Shown here: positions 44,810 through 55,899 of the stretch, piece after piece | Layout: each line of letters opens with the position of its first letter | Numbering within the stretch: position 1 is the first letter of the stretch | Source of the DNA: Isoetes taiwanensis | Taxonomy: Eukaryota > Streptophyta > Lycopodiopsida > Isoetales > Isoetaceae | Reading direction: 5' to 3' | DNA: 64,000 nt | NCBI GenBank assembly: GCA_021234155.1 | Contig: JAJEKV010000080.1 | Span: 3,521,867-3,585,866, forward strand | Translations under genes and position numbers: made by a program | Notes under the pieces: generated by a model | The model's database searches: none | Told to the model about the DNA's origin: nothing | Seen by the model: only the letters and a program-made list of their open reading frames with translations

Positions 44810-47028
44810 TTGAGATTCACTATTGGGTGCATTCTTCAAGGGCCATAGTCCATGTGTCTCTCTTTGACATGAAATTGAATGATAAATCCACGTGTCCAGC
44901 AATGATGGCAATTTCCCTAGCTGTGCAAGGCATGTTTGGCTGAGCAACTGAGCAATATGCACCTCAGACTTTTGGTTCCCCTTTGGATATATTCAAGGAC
45001 AAAGGTCCTGTATGAAGCTATATTTGCTTATTCTAAATTCCTTGATAGGGGATATTGTTATGAAAGTCAAATAATAACTTACACAAGTGAAATGCTTCAT
45101 CTAATATTTATATTATGTTAAAGCATATGCATGCATCTTTTTCTAAAATGCATGTTGTTCTAAAATGCATGTTGGACATGTAGAGATCACATGCAAGTGT
45201 TGCATGCAACTTTTAATATCAAGAAGTCTATGGAACGTGGATTTCCTATTGCCAATTGCTTAGATATAAGCTCTCTATTTTTCTTTTGAAAAATACAAAG
45301 GTAAATAATTAGGGTACAGATAGTTTAGGGCCTTTTTTTGAGTTGCCCTAATATGTATGCTCGTGAGCGGCTACCTCTGATTGCCAGATGGAAAAAATAG
45401 ATATGGTAATGCTCTGTTCTGGGAGTCGATACCTGAAAGTCCCTTAATTTGCTGAGCCCGGCTCCATAGCTTCATATCTTCAGATGTAGAGCCAAGCAAG
45501 CTTGAACGAAATTTCGTCTGATCCCATGGCTTTGGCAGATGAATCTATAGCAGAACTCCATTTCAAAATGCTCGGAGGGCCATGTAGAAGCTTGATGGAC
45601 TTTCCATATATTATTTACTGCTGGACTTCATTTCGAAATATTAAGAGGACCCAGCAGATGCCGTTGGTAATAGAGCTCCAAAACAGAAAGTCTGGAGTAC
45701 ATTGCATACACCTGGAGTAATTTATAGATGCTCACTTCATTCTGCACATGCTTGGAGGACGATACAGATGATCACATCCTTCATAGCCTTCGGATTATAT
45801 TCAGGTTTTTATGATATATTTTTGAATTCATTCTTCCACAATATACATGGAATGTATTTGATTCATTAAATAAGAACTTCTAGTTTCTTATTTTTAGAAG
45901 TTGTTCGTTAGAATTCTAGCAGGCAAATACTGTCACTTTAATACAGGTGTTGCAAGAGCAATTTATGCTCTTTAGAATAATAGCATATTCTTCCTGGACA
46001 AGAGTATTGCAGACAAAAACAAAAAACCAGACATGTATTGTTGCTGGGGTTGATATGTAGAACCGTAGCATGCAGTGCTCTGATATAAATGCATAGATAA
46101 CAGCAGCAATTTATGTGTTACAGAATTTACATTCGTTTGAGCAGTTGCATAAAATTTCTCCTTCTATTCTTGTAGTTAAATTTGGCTAGAAGGGCAAAAG
46201 GCACAATGGGTAATCAGTGATGAACTGAAAATCCCAATGTACCTTTTGGCCCTTGCCCTGATACCGTTTTCACGCTAACAGGGTACTGATTGGCTGCAGG
46301 TACGGGATTTTCTTCCCATTGTTCCCTTTGCTTTTGTAGTTGGATTTGGCTGGAAGAATATTGGAGATATTGCTCACTTTTTTTGCGGAAGCTCGTTACT
46401 ATGGAGTTTACAATGACAAAGGCAGCACATAAACGGGTTTTTTTAAACTATTATTATGATAGATATGCTTTCTAACAAGAGTCTGTTCTAGAAAAGAGCA
46501 AACTTGTAATTAAAATGCTATTTGCTACATTATTAGTCTCCAGATATAGATGTTGAACAACTTGATGCTTATTGCAAAGGACAAGTTTAAACCTGATGTT
46601 CAGGCTGGCCAAATGGTTGCTTTTAGGAGGCTTGGAATTGCTTAAGGTTGAGTTCACCTTTATGTTTCTACTCTTATAAGTTAATAACAGTTATATGCTG
46701 ATCAAAATGGGTATGTACTCACTTTATAGACACAAATGTGCTATTGACAAATGGCTTAGGCTGCAATAAATAATGATCATTGTTTTTCATTCTCATATAT
46801 ACTATAATTCTCAAGTTTGAATTGCTACTTGCACTGATGTTGAAATTATATGATTCTATTATCATTTCGAAAAAAAATGCTGAAGCTATAATGAATGACT
46901 ATGAAAGTATAGGTAAAAGGATACTATGCCAGAAATGCTCATACTGGTAGTAGGATGATAATACTGCCAAGGGATTGACTGAGGCAGATGTCTGGTCTAG
47001 GTTTACTAGTTCAGGCTGGGTTTTTTTT
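44810..47028 (+). repeat. 2.2-kb direct repeat, copy 2
   Basis: Second copy. Both copies are bounded by T tracts on the left and end in a T8 tract on the right. Here the right T8 continues into GAAGGTAAGATAAATTTATA, the inverted 3' end of an L1-type LINE, so the right boundary was probably altered by that insertion. Confidence 0.9.
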
Positions 47029-48100
47029 GAAGGTAAGATAAATTTATATTAAGATAGGAAGAATTACATCAGAAAGATCCCGCAAGGATCAAATAACCTT
47101 GAAGTACAGAGGATCCCATGTGGATCAAATATACTATTTGAAGCTTGGTACTCATAATTTTTCTCAACCTCTTCTTCCAACTAACTAGTACTACAGGACA
47201 GAATCAACATCTTCCCAGCTAGAGGAATACTACAGGAGACAAATATAAATTTTCCTCAAGCTACGAATATACCTTGAATGCTCTATGAACCACCTCTTGC
47301 AAGAGTAGAGACGAACAGAGAAAGGAATGAAGAAAACATGAGCAATCTCCCGCATTGCTCAAGGAAGCTAACACAGCTCCAAATAACCCATTCTGCAAAT
47401 TAACCAATACTGATTGTACCAGGAAAGATGCTGCATTGTCAGGATATATGCAGTCGGCCTAGAATGAATGTAACCATCAGAAATGCTGCATTGTCGGGAT
47501 ATGAAGCAGTTAGCCTGTACTAGACCCCAAAGCCCAGCTACCAGACTCCTCCCTAAAGTCCGGCTCAAGATATATAAGCTTCATCCTGCTCAAAAAAATT
47601 CCCTAGCTCGGCATCTCAAACAGTCCAATAAAATCAAGCCTCATCCTGCATTGAAGATCCCTAGCTCGGCATTGAAGAGTCAGGCTAATCTATTCTTCTT
47701 CTTTTTCAAGAAACAAATCTACACCTTTCCGCTAGTAGGAAAGAGCAAGAGGAAGGGAAAGGCTTCTGGCATTACAGACCTGAGGAAAGAATAAAGCTGC
47801 CAATTAACTAGAAATTTGAAGCATCTTCTCTCATAGCCCTGCATCTTAATTACTCAACCTTATAGGCAATCTGAGCCATTTCGGTGTGCATCCACAAAGG
47901 AAAAAGAGGAAGCAACGGCCAGCCCAGCCCCAAATAATTTATGCCTTTCAAGAAAGGGCAAGAAAGAAACGAATGGGTTGCTGACCAGACTAGTCTCTGT
48001 TTGATCTATGGAAAAACACAATGCTTACCTAGAACCGGAAGCATCAGAGTAAAGATCCACGTTAGTGGATTATCTGAGAAGGCTGGAGAGGCCGCCATGA
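47021..48100 (-). mobile_element. L1-type LINE 3' end, inserted in minus orientation
   Basis: Read on the minus strand the sequence ends AATTTATCTTACCTTC plus poly(A) (T8 at 47,021-47,028). This resembles the LINE 3' ends at 30.5 kb and 12.4 kb. The body is 5'-truncated with no recognised ORF2 motif, so its 5' limit is approximate. A short duplicated phrase, CCCTAGCTCGGCAT, occurs at about 47,602 and 47,670, and AAATGCTGCATTGTC-GGATAT recurs at 47,427 and 47,481. Confidence 0.5.
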
Positions 48101-50997
48101 AGAGACTCCAAGAAACCAGAAAAGGAAGCAGATGGAGGCAGAATCTGGAAAACCAAGATGCCAAAACCCTTATGCTAGCCATCAGATCTTGGAGCAGAAG
48201 AAATTTGCAGCCACTGCAGTGCCGAAAGCAAGGATTAGGGGCGGCCCCTTTCCCTGCCGCCGCCCTAGCCGTGAAGGCGCCAAGAACTCATCGGATCGCT
48301 CTCTATGCCCAATTTCCCACGTCTCGTGTTATATTCCGTTGTCGAAGTTGCTCCATTTCCTGTTAGTTGGTTTGCCATCCTTTTGCCTGTCTATTTTTCT
48401 ATACTTCTCAGGCCGCCCTGCAGGCCCCGATATCCTCCATGTTTTCTTTTATCTTCGTTTAAAGTGCATATGTTCTTGGCATGACGCTGTAGCCTTTGAG
48501 GCCTACTTATCATTTCATTTTTCCTCGGCATGGCTATGGCCTCCGAAACGTAATTTTCATTTTCTTCCAGCTCGGCAATATAGCCTCCGAGGCAACACTA
48601 TTCGGATGTTTTCCCTGCGTTGATCATTCGGCGGATGGTCCCAATTAGTTGGCTATTATTTCTTTCTTGGCGGCGCTGGAGCCTCCGAGCAATATTTCTT
48701 TTGATACTATATTGTACTGATGTGCTAGATGTTTAACTCTCTGATGGGTCATTTTCTTTTTCAGCCTTGATTATGCAGGTTACTTTTTGGAGTATCTGGG
48801 TTGTTACAATACGAAGAATTATGCTTTGCCCTTGGAGAGCTTGGCCATCCTAATTTTTGAAGAATTCTCAGCTGAACGTATGCTAGCGGTCGAGCCCTGT
48901 TGGGTGCTTCAACTATTTGTTTGGCACGACGAATTTCAAGTTATCTATATTCTAGTTCGGGTGTTGCACACATTTCTTGAGAGTGTTGGCAATTGTTTCT
49001 CATTAGTGTTTTCCTTGAAAACCCAGAAGAGCGGGGTCTTTATTGTGCATCCCTATCAATCAACTGTCATGAAGAAAAGGTCCCTTTTGTTTTTCTGTTC
49101 TTCATCTTCTTCTTAAACATTTGATTGAAATCAAGGACCGAATTCGCCCGTTCCTTAATTGTGATCAATTGCTCCAGTTTTTGCTTCGATTTCATGTAAA
49201 GGGCCCAGGATAAGACATACAAAATAAAAATTACAGTTAAACACCATAGCATCTTTTGTTGTGGTGGGCCGTTAGGGATTTAAGCTCAAAGTGGTTTAAC
49301 TCCATGTGTGCTTGCTCGACAGTGCCAGATATGGCCTAAAGCAAGACTTGAGCATGGATTCAAGACCGAGCAAGGGGCCGTTCCATGGAAAAAGGCTTAA
49401 ATTTTGCAAAATAGAGGAAGCAAAAGCAAGGGAAAAATAGAAAGCCCTATTTGCAGAGAAAGCTTTTGTAGTGGAAGCAAACAAAACTTGATTTGCAAGT
49501 GTTTTGGAAAACAGAACTTGATTCGCAAACAAAATTTGATTTGTAATTATTTTAGCAAAACCCCTTATATGCTGGAAACTTGGCAGCCTCTTTAACATCA
49601 TGAAAATCTGTTGATTTGTGTAAAAAACAGTCGCTGCCTTTATCTTTTCTATTACATATATCTTGGTCCTTTATTTTCGTTGCCTCCCTTGCCACATCAT
49701 CAAAGGATTTTTCTATGTCCATTTGCAACACATTTTTGTCTAGCAGTTTTACAAAAAAGAAAGAGCTTTTTTGTGGTGATTGAACCATGGATTGAAGAAC
49801 ATGAAGCGAAAAATCTTGGAGCATGACAAACTGAAAAATCTTGAAATAGGTTCAATCTCATGCATGATATCTATTGAGCAGCTCATAGCAGATCTTAAAA
49901 AGTAAATATGCCTTAAATTCGAAGAATCATGCCTCAGATCCGACTGGAACAGGCTGGTGCGATTCTTATTTTTATAAATGCTAACGTTAATCTTATGTTA
50001 CTTGGTATGTACATATATCTAACAATTGATATTGGGTACAAACAACCAAACTATTTAACTCAATGCTCGTGAAGGAAGATCAAGTAGACGCATCATATTC
50101 TATAAGGTCTACATTCATAGTAAGTATGGAGCATAAGGACTTCTATGCTAACTTTCACATGTGTGATTCCACTTAGCAATTCTTCAAGGAAACAAATTGC
50201 TGAGCAAAGAACTTAAATCTTGCATGTGATGGAACGCCAAACAAAAACAATTATTATATTCAATAAAAATTATTGAAGGATAGTTCACCTTTGTAGGTTG
50301 CTTTGCTATAGTTCTAGACTCTAGTGATACCTAGGGTTCTCAAACCTGCAGAATCAGGTAATTGCATATTCGATGATGTTCGATGTGCAAACAATTGGGG
50401 CCTAGCAATCTTGAGATACTCAGAGAAACTCAAGGGATTTCTGGTAAGGAAATCTTTGACTAGTTTTTTTTGCTCCGTTTCGACCTAACAAAAATTCCCC
50501 AATAATGATCTAGGAAAGAGAAATGTTTGTGGGCGTGCTTGGCCACTGCAATGAATTTCTTGTAAGATAAATAATTGGACCTTATAACCAAGTATGGATA
50601 TCTTCTTTGCCTTGCCATAACAGATTTGCTAAGGCCTCCCGCAAATCTGAGTAAAAGCAACAAAACAAGCCTCACAAGCCTTCGAAAGAACAGCCCAAGC
50701 TCTACACAGAAAACCTTAGCTCTGGACTGGCCAGCCTGCATAAGATTCACAAAACTATGCTTCACAAAATGGCCGCCTCAATTGTTTGTTGGCTTCTGCA
50801 CAGGGCTTCCCGTACCCAACAGCCACAGCCACAATATTTTTGGCCACACATTTCCTCCAAAGCATGATGCTCTCAAAAAACCTCACAGCCTCTATAGTAT
50901 CTGCCATATCCTATCTTGTTTTGGTTACACGGTAAAAAGAGCCTCGCACACTAATGAGGATGACCGACAGTTCAAGGGCGCTAGTAGGTTTGAAGCT
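48100..50997. other. Region without recognised genes
   Basis: Several frames of 60-160 codons exist (for example 48,132-48,623 +, 48,787-49,116 +, 49,296-49,601 -, 50,575-51,015 +), none with a known motif. A local repeat of AAACAAAACTTGATTTGCAA and AGAACTTGATTCGCAA lies at 49,478-49,545. Phrases like GCATGGCTATGGCCTCCGA and CGGCAATATAGCCTCCGAGG recur at 48,525-48,690 with 50-100 base spacing. Confidence 0.35.
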
Positions 50998-51090
50998 GTT
51001 TTTGGAATATCCTAGGCATATACGAGCATATCCTTGGAATATGCCCAAAATCCACGTGAGCGAAGGCTTGCCCGGCAACCCAAAAAGTTC
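50998..51090 (-). repeat. Transposon-end-like sequence, family member 3 (inverted)
   Basis: On the minus strand it reads TTTTTGGGTTGCCGGGCAAG, then GGGCATATTCC-AAGGATATGC and ATGCCTAGGATATTCC. It faces the members at 32.9 and 40.6 kb. Confidence 0.45.
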
Positions 51091-51210
51091 AAATTTTGTT
51101 GTTGTGTTGGTTAGGTAAGGTTGTTTTTTTTTGCTTTTTTATTTTTCACAAAAACATCATCTCGTATTAAACAACCACAACAAGATGCAAAAGGCAGGGT
51201 GGACTGATGT

Positions 51211-51407
51211 CCCGTATGCCATCGCGGTAAATGTCGGACGCTGACATCCCATCCTTAAATGGCAAAAAAATCCGCTAAGTCCACAAAAACGCGGTGTAAT
51301 TTTTTTGGGCGTGGCTATAACATGTCAAACACACGGATATACCACGGATATGCCCGTGGGTATAACATGTCAGCGTCCGATATTTACTGCGCTCCGTATG
51401 CCTCCCG
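51211..51407. mobile_element. Small imperfect inverted-repeat element
   Basis: Left arm 51,211-51,247 (CCCGTATGCC…TCGGACGCTGACAT) and right arm 51,367-51,407 (ATGTCAGCGTCCGATA…GCCTCCCG) are inverted with several differences. The loop has a direct repeat of ATAACATGTCA (51,318 and 51,363). About 197 bases, MITE-like, no clear target duplication. Confidence 0.45.
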
Positions 51408-51478
51408 TATGAGCCAAAACTCGTTATTAAAGGTTAGTAATCTAACTAACTAGAGCCACGTACGTATTCTTTAGTGGT

Positions 51479-51997
51479 TTGTCCAAAGAAGCTTCTTTTT
51501 GGCGACAAAAGCAGGGGAGGTGCTACAGTTCTCTGTTTAACCAGGAATTGCTGGGCAGAATAGATCGGATACATTGTGTAGATTTACTTGGAATCAGACT
51601 GCGTGTGATAATGGCCTTAGATTTTAGTAATTGGAGAAAGGAAATGCCCAAGAATTTGGTTGCTCTTAGTTGCAGTCCAGACATAATCGTTAAGAATGCA
51701 GGCATAAGTATCAACAATGCATGCAGCGGCACAGTAATTCTTCTAGATCGGACCAACATTGGGCCGTCTCAGATTAATCTAACAGGGAATGCCTGCAGGG
51801 ATAATGCGGCCGATAGAGTTCTGAAACACGACTACACTGTTCCTGCGGTTTATTTTAAACCTTCAACAAAGATCTGCATCCGATGTTCATGCAGTTCCGG
51901 CCAATTTTTGGCCAATGGAACGCTGATGCAAACAGGAGGGTATTTATTTCGAAGGGTGAAAGAAAATCAGATACTGATCAAGTTGACACAAATATGA
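51479..51997 (+). other. Unrecognised 172-codon open frame
   Basis: The longest frame in 48-55 kb. It has balanced composition (VALSCSPDIIVKNAGISINN, GNACRDNAADRVLKHDYTVP, ICIRCSCSSGQFLANGTLMQ) and ends in TQI. The start shown is the first codon of the open stretch, and no Kozak context or intron sites were established. It could be an exon of a host gene; a subtilase-like reading was considered but is too weak. Treat as hypothetical. Confidence 0.3.
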
Positions 51998-52137
51998 AGT
52001 TTCCTATAGTATGAAAATGGTTGCCAGCTTTAATGAGTGGGTCACATTTTTCTTCTCTCTAAAGTTTTGTTATTAGTTGCTAGTGGGGCAAGGCACTAGC
52101 ATGTGGACAAGAAGTAACATGAATGTTGCTTTTCAAA

Positions 52138-52206
52138 GGAGCGGGCTAGGAGGAATTCGAACCTCACTGCCATGTGCTCTAATCCTCTGACATGCCCGAA
52201 CGCACC
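52138..52206 (-). mobile_element. tRNA-like element, probable SINE head or tRNA pseudogene
   Basis: The minus strand contains GTCAGAGGATTAGAGCACAT (box A/D-arm-like) and GAGGTTCGAATTCCTC (T-arm/box B), correctly spaced for a tRNA internal promoter. The ends GGTGCG and CCCGCTCC do not pair well and the anticodon arm is not convincing, so it is not called as a functional tRNA. Confidence 0.5.
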
Positions 52207-54340
52207 TATTGCCCATGAATCCTGTTGTCAGCAGTCATGGAGATATGAATAGTTTATGCTGTTGGACATGGATAGCGAGAGAATGCCACCCTATTGCATT
52301 GAGGTTGACACTAACATCTGGCTAGAGTAAAGGGGCAATATAAATTTCCCACAATCACACTATGGTGGAGATTGAAAGGGCATACAGTGTATCTGCCAAC
52401 TTTAAAATGTTAGTTCACATCACATGTTGTGTACAATAAGGGCTTTCACAAGCCTTTTTTGGACCAAGTGGTTTCAATGTATAGAGACCACTGTTAAGGA
52501 CAAATGTGTGCAACAATACACTAACTAAAGGACAAGACTATGTGGACCAAGCAAGCACATGCAAAGGAGATACGGGATTTGATACTAGAAGAAGGAGTCG
52601 TAATGTGGTCTTGTTTACAGCCCTTCCTTCAGATCCGCATCTGAGTCTGAGATTGCAGCTAGTTTAATTATACATGCTAATACCATTTCTTAGCTCCTGG
52701 GATTTGGCTTAATGTAGTGCGCTCTGTATATCATGATTAGGAGAGAGTAGTTATTATCTTACTGTTGAAGAGTAGTATAAAAATAATGGTTCTTACTTAT
52801 TTTTATATGAAAGAGAATGTAAGAGGGTCATGTGCATAGTGTTGGATGGTGCTATGTGTTGTACAAAGGGTAAATTATTGGAGTGGGGCCAAGTTAAATA
52901 TCCATGTGATTGCGAAGTGTGGTATTCTTTTCTCTTTGTGCTAAAATAATTTGGCCTCTATCTCCCATTTCTCAAGTCTGAAGGCAGTTGGGGGCGCATA
53001 GCCTGGAACGAAGCACGATTATCTCTTTGTTTTACTTCGTATTATACTTTACTTCTTTCTGCATAGATTTCTCTTCTCTTTTCAGCTCAGCCTGAGACCT
53101 GAGATCCAGAACTTCTTAGCCTATTTCCTTCTTTTTCATCAATTTTCTTCTGGTTTTCTGTCTGATTCTTGGCGAGCAAAACAGTTCTGCAAGAATCCAC
53201 CCCCTTATTGTAGCTGTTGTATCAGCCAGGTATTAAAAGAAAAAATGAGTTTTTAGCCACTTTTTTGGTTGGTTTCTTCGTAGAACATGCCTTAAAGCAA
53301 TCCAATGTTTTAAAGGAGATTATCTCCAATGTTTTGAAGGAGATCATCGTGCTTCATTCCGGGATATGCAGGCCCAAATGTCTAGCTTCAATCTATGTTT
53401 GACTTTTGTGCTTGTGTCTCAAACGTTGTCTATCCTGGTGAGTACGGTTTGTTTCTTATTTTGTGAATGGAAGTTCTTCTCGACCCTTGATCTGCTCCAA
53501 CTCGTCATCTCGACCATGCAATCTTGCCAGGTAGTAGTATTGTGAAGTTGTAATTTGTCAATATTGTGTGTTGTTTGTTTGTGTGGGTTGGCACTTTTCC
53601 CCTATGCTTCATTATTGTCACTCTCACCATTATTGTCTCTTTTGTGGTAAGCAAAAGATTGAGAGATCGATACATGGTCGAACGTTTAGGGAGCATCAAC
53701 TCCCATTTTGCCACCAGCACTAACCACTGGTTCCTTCCTCATGCAGTAAGTTCGAGGAAAAACTTATTGAGGGCCATCAAAACTTCTTTGATCTTATTGA
53801 AGGAAGGAATCTAACCTGTACAGTTTGAGATGGCATTTTCCTTTAAATGTGGAATAGGAAGAGGAAGAATGTCATCAATTCAAACTGAGCCCATGCATCT
53901 AACTTTCCTTTTATAGTTAAGCAACAACACCTCTCTCCTTGATAGTTATAAAACTCTCTAGCTGAAGATCTAATTGCAATAAGTATATCGAGGTTTTGGT
54001 ATACTGTATAAAATCTTTTCATGAATATAAAATCTCAAATCGTAGTGATAATTGTCAACAAATTTTGAATTGAAGTGACAATTTGAATATTATTAATTTG
54101 AATATTATTATGAAGATTTGATAATTACAAACTTTTATTGTATATCATAATAATATACTATATATAATGTATAATTTAATAGTTACAAAATATATATACA
54201 GACAATATTCGTGAATTTCATGAAGAAAATTTTACAAGTAAGAAATTTATTAAATTATATAGATACTAATTACTGTGCCCAGCGTTGCCGGGCTTTAGTA
54301 ACCATTTGAAGGGGTTGTTGTTTCATTGTTGGGATTAAAG
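52207..54340. other. Spacer without recognised genes
   Basis: AT-rich, especially 53,980-54,270, where TTGAATATTATTA motifs repeat. A frame at 53,566-53,814 (+) has a hydrophobic stretch (FPLCFIIVTLTIIVSFVVS) that could be a membrane segment, but no family is recognised. Confidence 0.35.
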
Positions 54341-54545
54341 TTGAATAGAATAGGATAGAATAGAATAGAATATGATTTTTACCGTCCACGGAGACCAATG
54401 TGTGGTGATTGGGTGGAGCATCGGGACTTCCCGGGAGGTCACCCATCCCAGTACTATTGCGGCCCAAGCACGCTTAACTTCAGAGTTCTGATGGGATCCG
54501 GTGTGGTAGCGCTGATGGAGATGAGTTCTAATTTTGCACCGTAAT
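54335..54545 (-). mobile_element. 5S rRNA-derived retroposon
   Basis: On the minus strand, 54,540-54,411 aligns with most of plant 5S rRNA: CACCGGATCCCATCAGAACT, AAGTTAAGCG-GCTTGGGC (box A region) and AGTACTGGGATGGGTGACC (box C region), through to GGGAAGTCCCGATGCTCCAC. The first 30 bases carry an insertion of about 13 bases. It is therefore not a working 5S gene, although RNA polymerase III promoter elements are largely kept. The 5S part is followed by ACATTGGTCTCCGTGGACGG, then TAAAAATCATATTC and (TATTC)n: the tail also seen at 31.7 kb and, in weaker form, at the LINE 3' end at 61.26 kb. It is either a 5S-headed SINE or a Cassandra-type TRIM LTR. No tRNA-Met primer site is adjacent, which favours the SINE reading. 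Confidence 0.75.
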
Positions 54546-54599
54546 TTTGTCATAGTTTTGTATGGTCTTTCTCAGTAAAGTTTGCTAACTTGAACAATG

Positions 54600-55279
54600 T
54601 TCAATTTCTGCAATAGGTAAATTTTATTGTCTCCTCTTCCTATAGGACTTATATAAATGTAAGCTTATTTCATTCCTCGCTTGTTTCATTGGAACTTGAC
54701 TGGTACCTACCCCTATTCGTCTTCTAGTGACTTCATCTTTTTTTTTTATATATCTAACCTAATACTTTTGCTTCCCTTTTTCCTTCTATTCCAATTTCAC
54801 CACCACACTTCAACCTGACCTTGGCCTCAACCTCAACCATCAAAGGTTTTTCATGTCCTTTGCGATCCCCTTACCCATTGTGTCCATTGTGAGTCCCTTC
54901 CTATAATTATATGGAGTACTGGTTTTGACTACTTTGCATTGCATAGTCAATATAAGTTATATATGGAACCTTTTTTCCTCATTGTCGTTGTGGGGGGGCT
55001 CTATAGTTCCTGCAAGGGGTAATCATTGTGGAAACCTTTTTTAAGGCTTTTCTGCAATCTCTTCTGCTTGAGCCCCTTTTAGTGTCGATCTTTGGTAAGG
55101 TTGCTCCTTCAAATTAACAAGTGGTGAAAGGCTTTCTTTTTCATCACCAACTCCCACGATTCTATATGGACTTTGGGCTTGACTTTGACTCTGATACATC
55201 AAACTCCATCCAATCACAACCAAAAACGAAAATGATATTATACAGGCAACAAATGAATCCTAAGTTGGAAGCTGCCAGG
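54600..55279. other. Spacer before the LINE RT fragment
   Basis: T-rich, no gene recognised. The T tract at 54,740-54,748 is the only simple feature. Confidence 0.35.
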
Positions 55280-55824
55280 TATTTGGAAGATCAACGACAG
55301 ATCATTTGATCACTTTGCGTGCTTTGATAGACTCAGTCATAGGAACTAGAAAACCATTATATGCACTTTTTGTGGATTTTACAAAAGCATTTGACACTAT
55401 ACACAGGGGGAATCTTTGGGAGCGGATGGAGATGCTTGGGATACCTGAGGAATTGAGAAATGCTGTCAAGATGTTATATGAAAAAGTATTGGTACAGTTT
55501 TCATTTCCTTATTGTGGTGTACGTTCAGATGAGGTGAGCAGTAATATGGGGGTTAAACAAGGCTGCCCTATGTCCCCTACTTTATTTGGACTATTTATAG
55601 ACCAGCTTAAAGATTGGGTGGAACAACTTGGAGGAGATGGTATGGTCCTGGGATGCTATACGTTGCGCATGTTTTTGTACGCAGATGATATAGTTATTCT
55701 ATCCAGGTCAGTGGCAGGCATGCAGAAGCATTTAGACGCTTTGTTTCTCTTTTGTGACAATAAGGGCATGAAGGTGAATTTGACTAAAACTAAATTGATT
55801 GTTTTTGGGGGCCAAGAAGAATAA
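55280..55824 (+). pseudogene. LINE reverse transcriptase fragment (second LINE family)
   Basis: A frame with TDHLITLRALIDSVIG, PLYALFVDFTKAFDTIHRGN (RT motif A, catalytic Asp), MGVKQGCPMSPTLFGLFIDQ (motif B) and FLYADDIVIL (motif C; YADD codons at 55,678-55,689), then GMKVNLTKTKLIVFG. These are the palm motifs of a non-LTR RT with all catalytic Asp residues present. The frame stops at 55,824 just after the palm. The upstream endonuclease is absent: sequence before 55,280 is unrelated. Closest relative in the window is 1-1190. The matching thumb/C-terminal portion may be the piece at 60.5 kb, displaced by later insertions. Confidence 0.88.
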
Positions 55825-55875
55825 TCAGAGTAATAAGTTTCCTCTGATTCTGAGAAGAATCCACAGGGTCAGAAT

Positions 55876-55898
55876 ACTCCTCAAGGGAGTATTCTTCG
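55876..55898. other. Perfect hairpin after the RT fragment
   Basis: GAATACTCC-TCAAG-GGAGTATTC: 9-base arms and a 5-base loop. Could mark a transposon excision or insertion scar at the point where the LINE frame is lost. No function assigned. Confidence 0.5.
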
Positions 55899-55899
55899 G

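Noticed and set aside
41985-47028. 2.2-kb direct repeats as LTRs of one element
   Set aside because: The 591-base spacer has no primer site after the left copy and no purine tract before the right copy, and the repeats do not begin TG and end CA at matching positions.
48132-48623. 163-codon frame as a protein gene
   Set aside because: It overlaps another frame of similar length, has no motif, and its C-terminal half is low-information hydrophobic sequence from T-rich DNA.
51479-51997. Subtilase-like protein
   Set aside because: A phrase like DYTVPAVYFKPS is suggestive, but no catalytic motif or wider alignment was visible, so it was left as unknown.
54411-54540. Functional 5S rRNA gene
   Set aside because: The first 30 bases are interrupted, several conserved positions differ, there is no T-run terminator, and the sequence continues into a retroposon tail.
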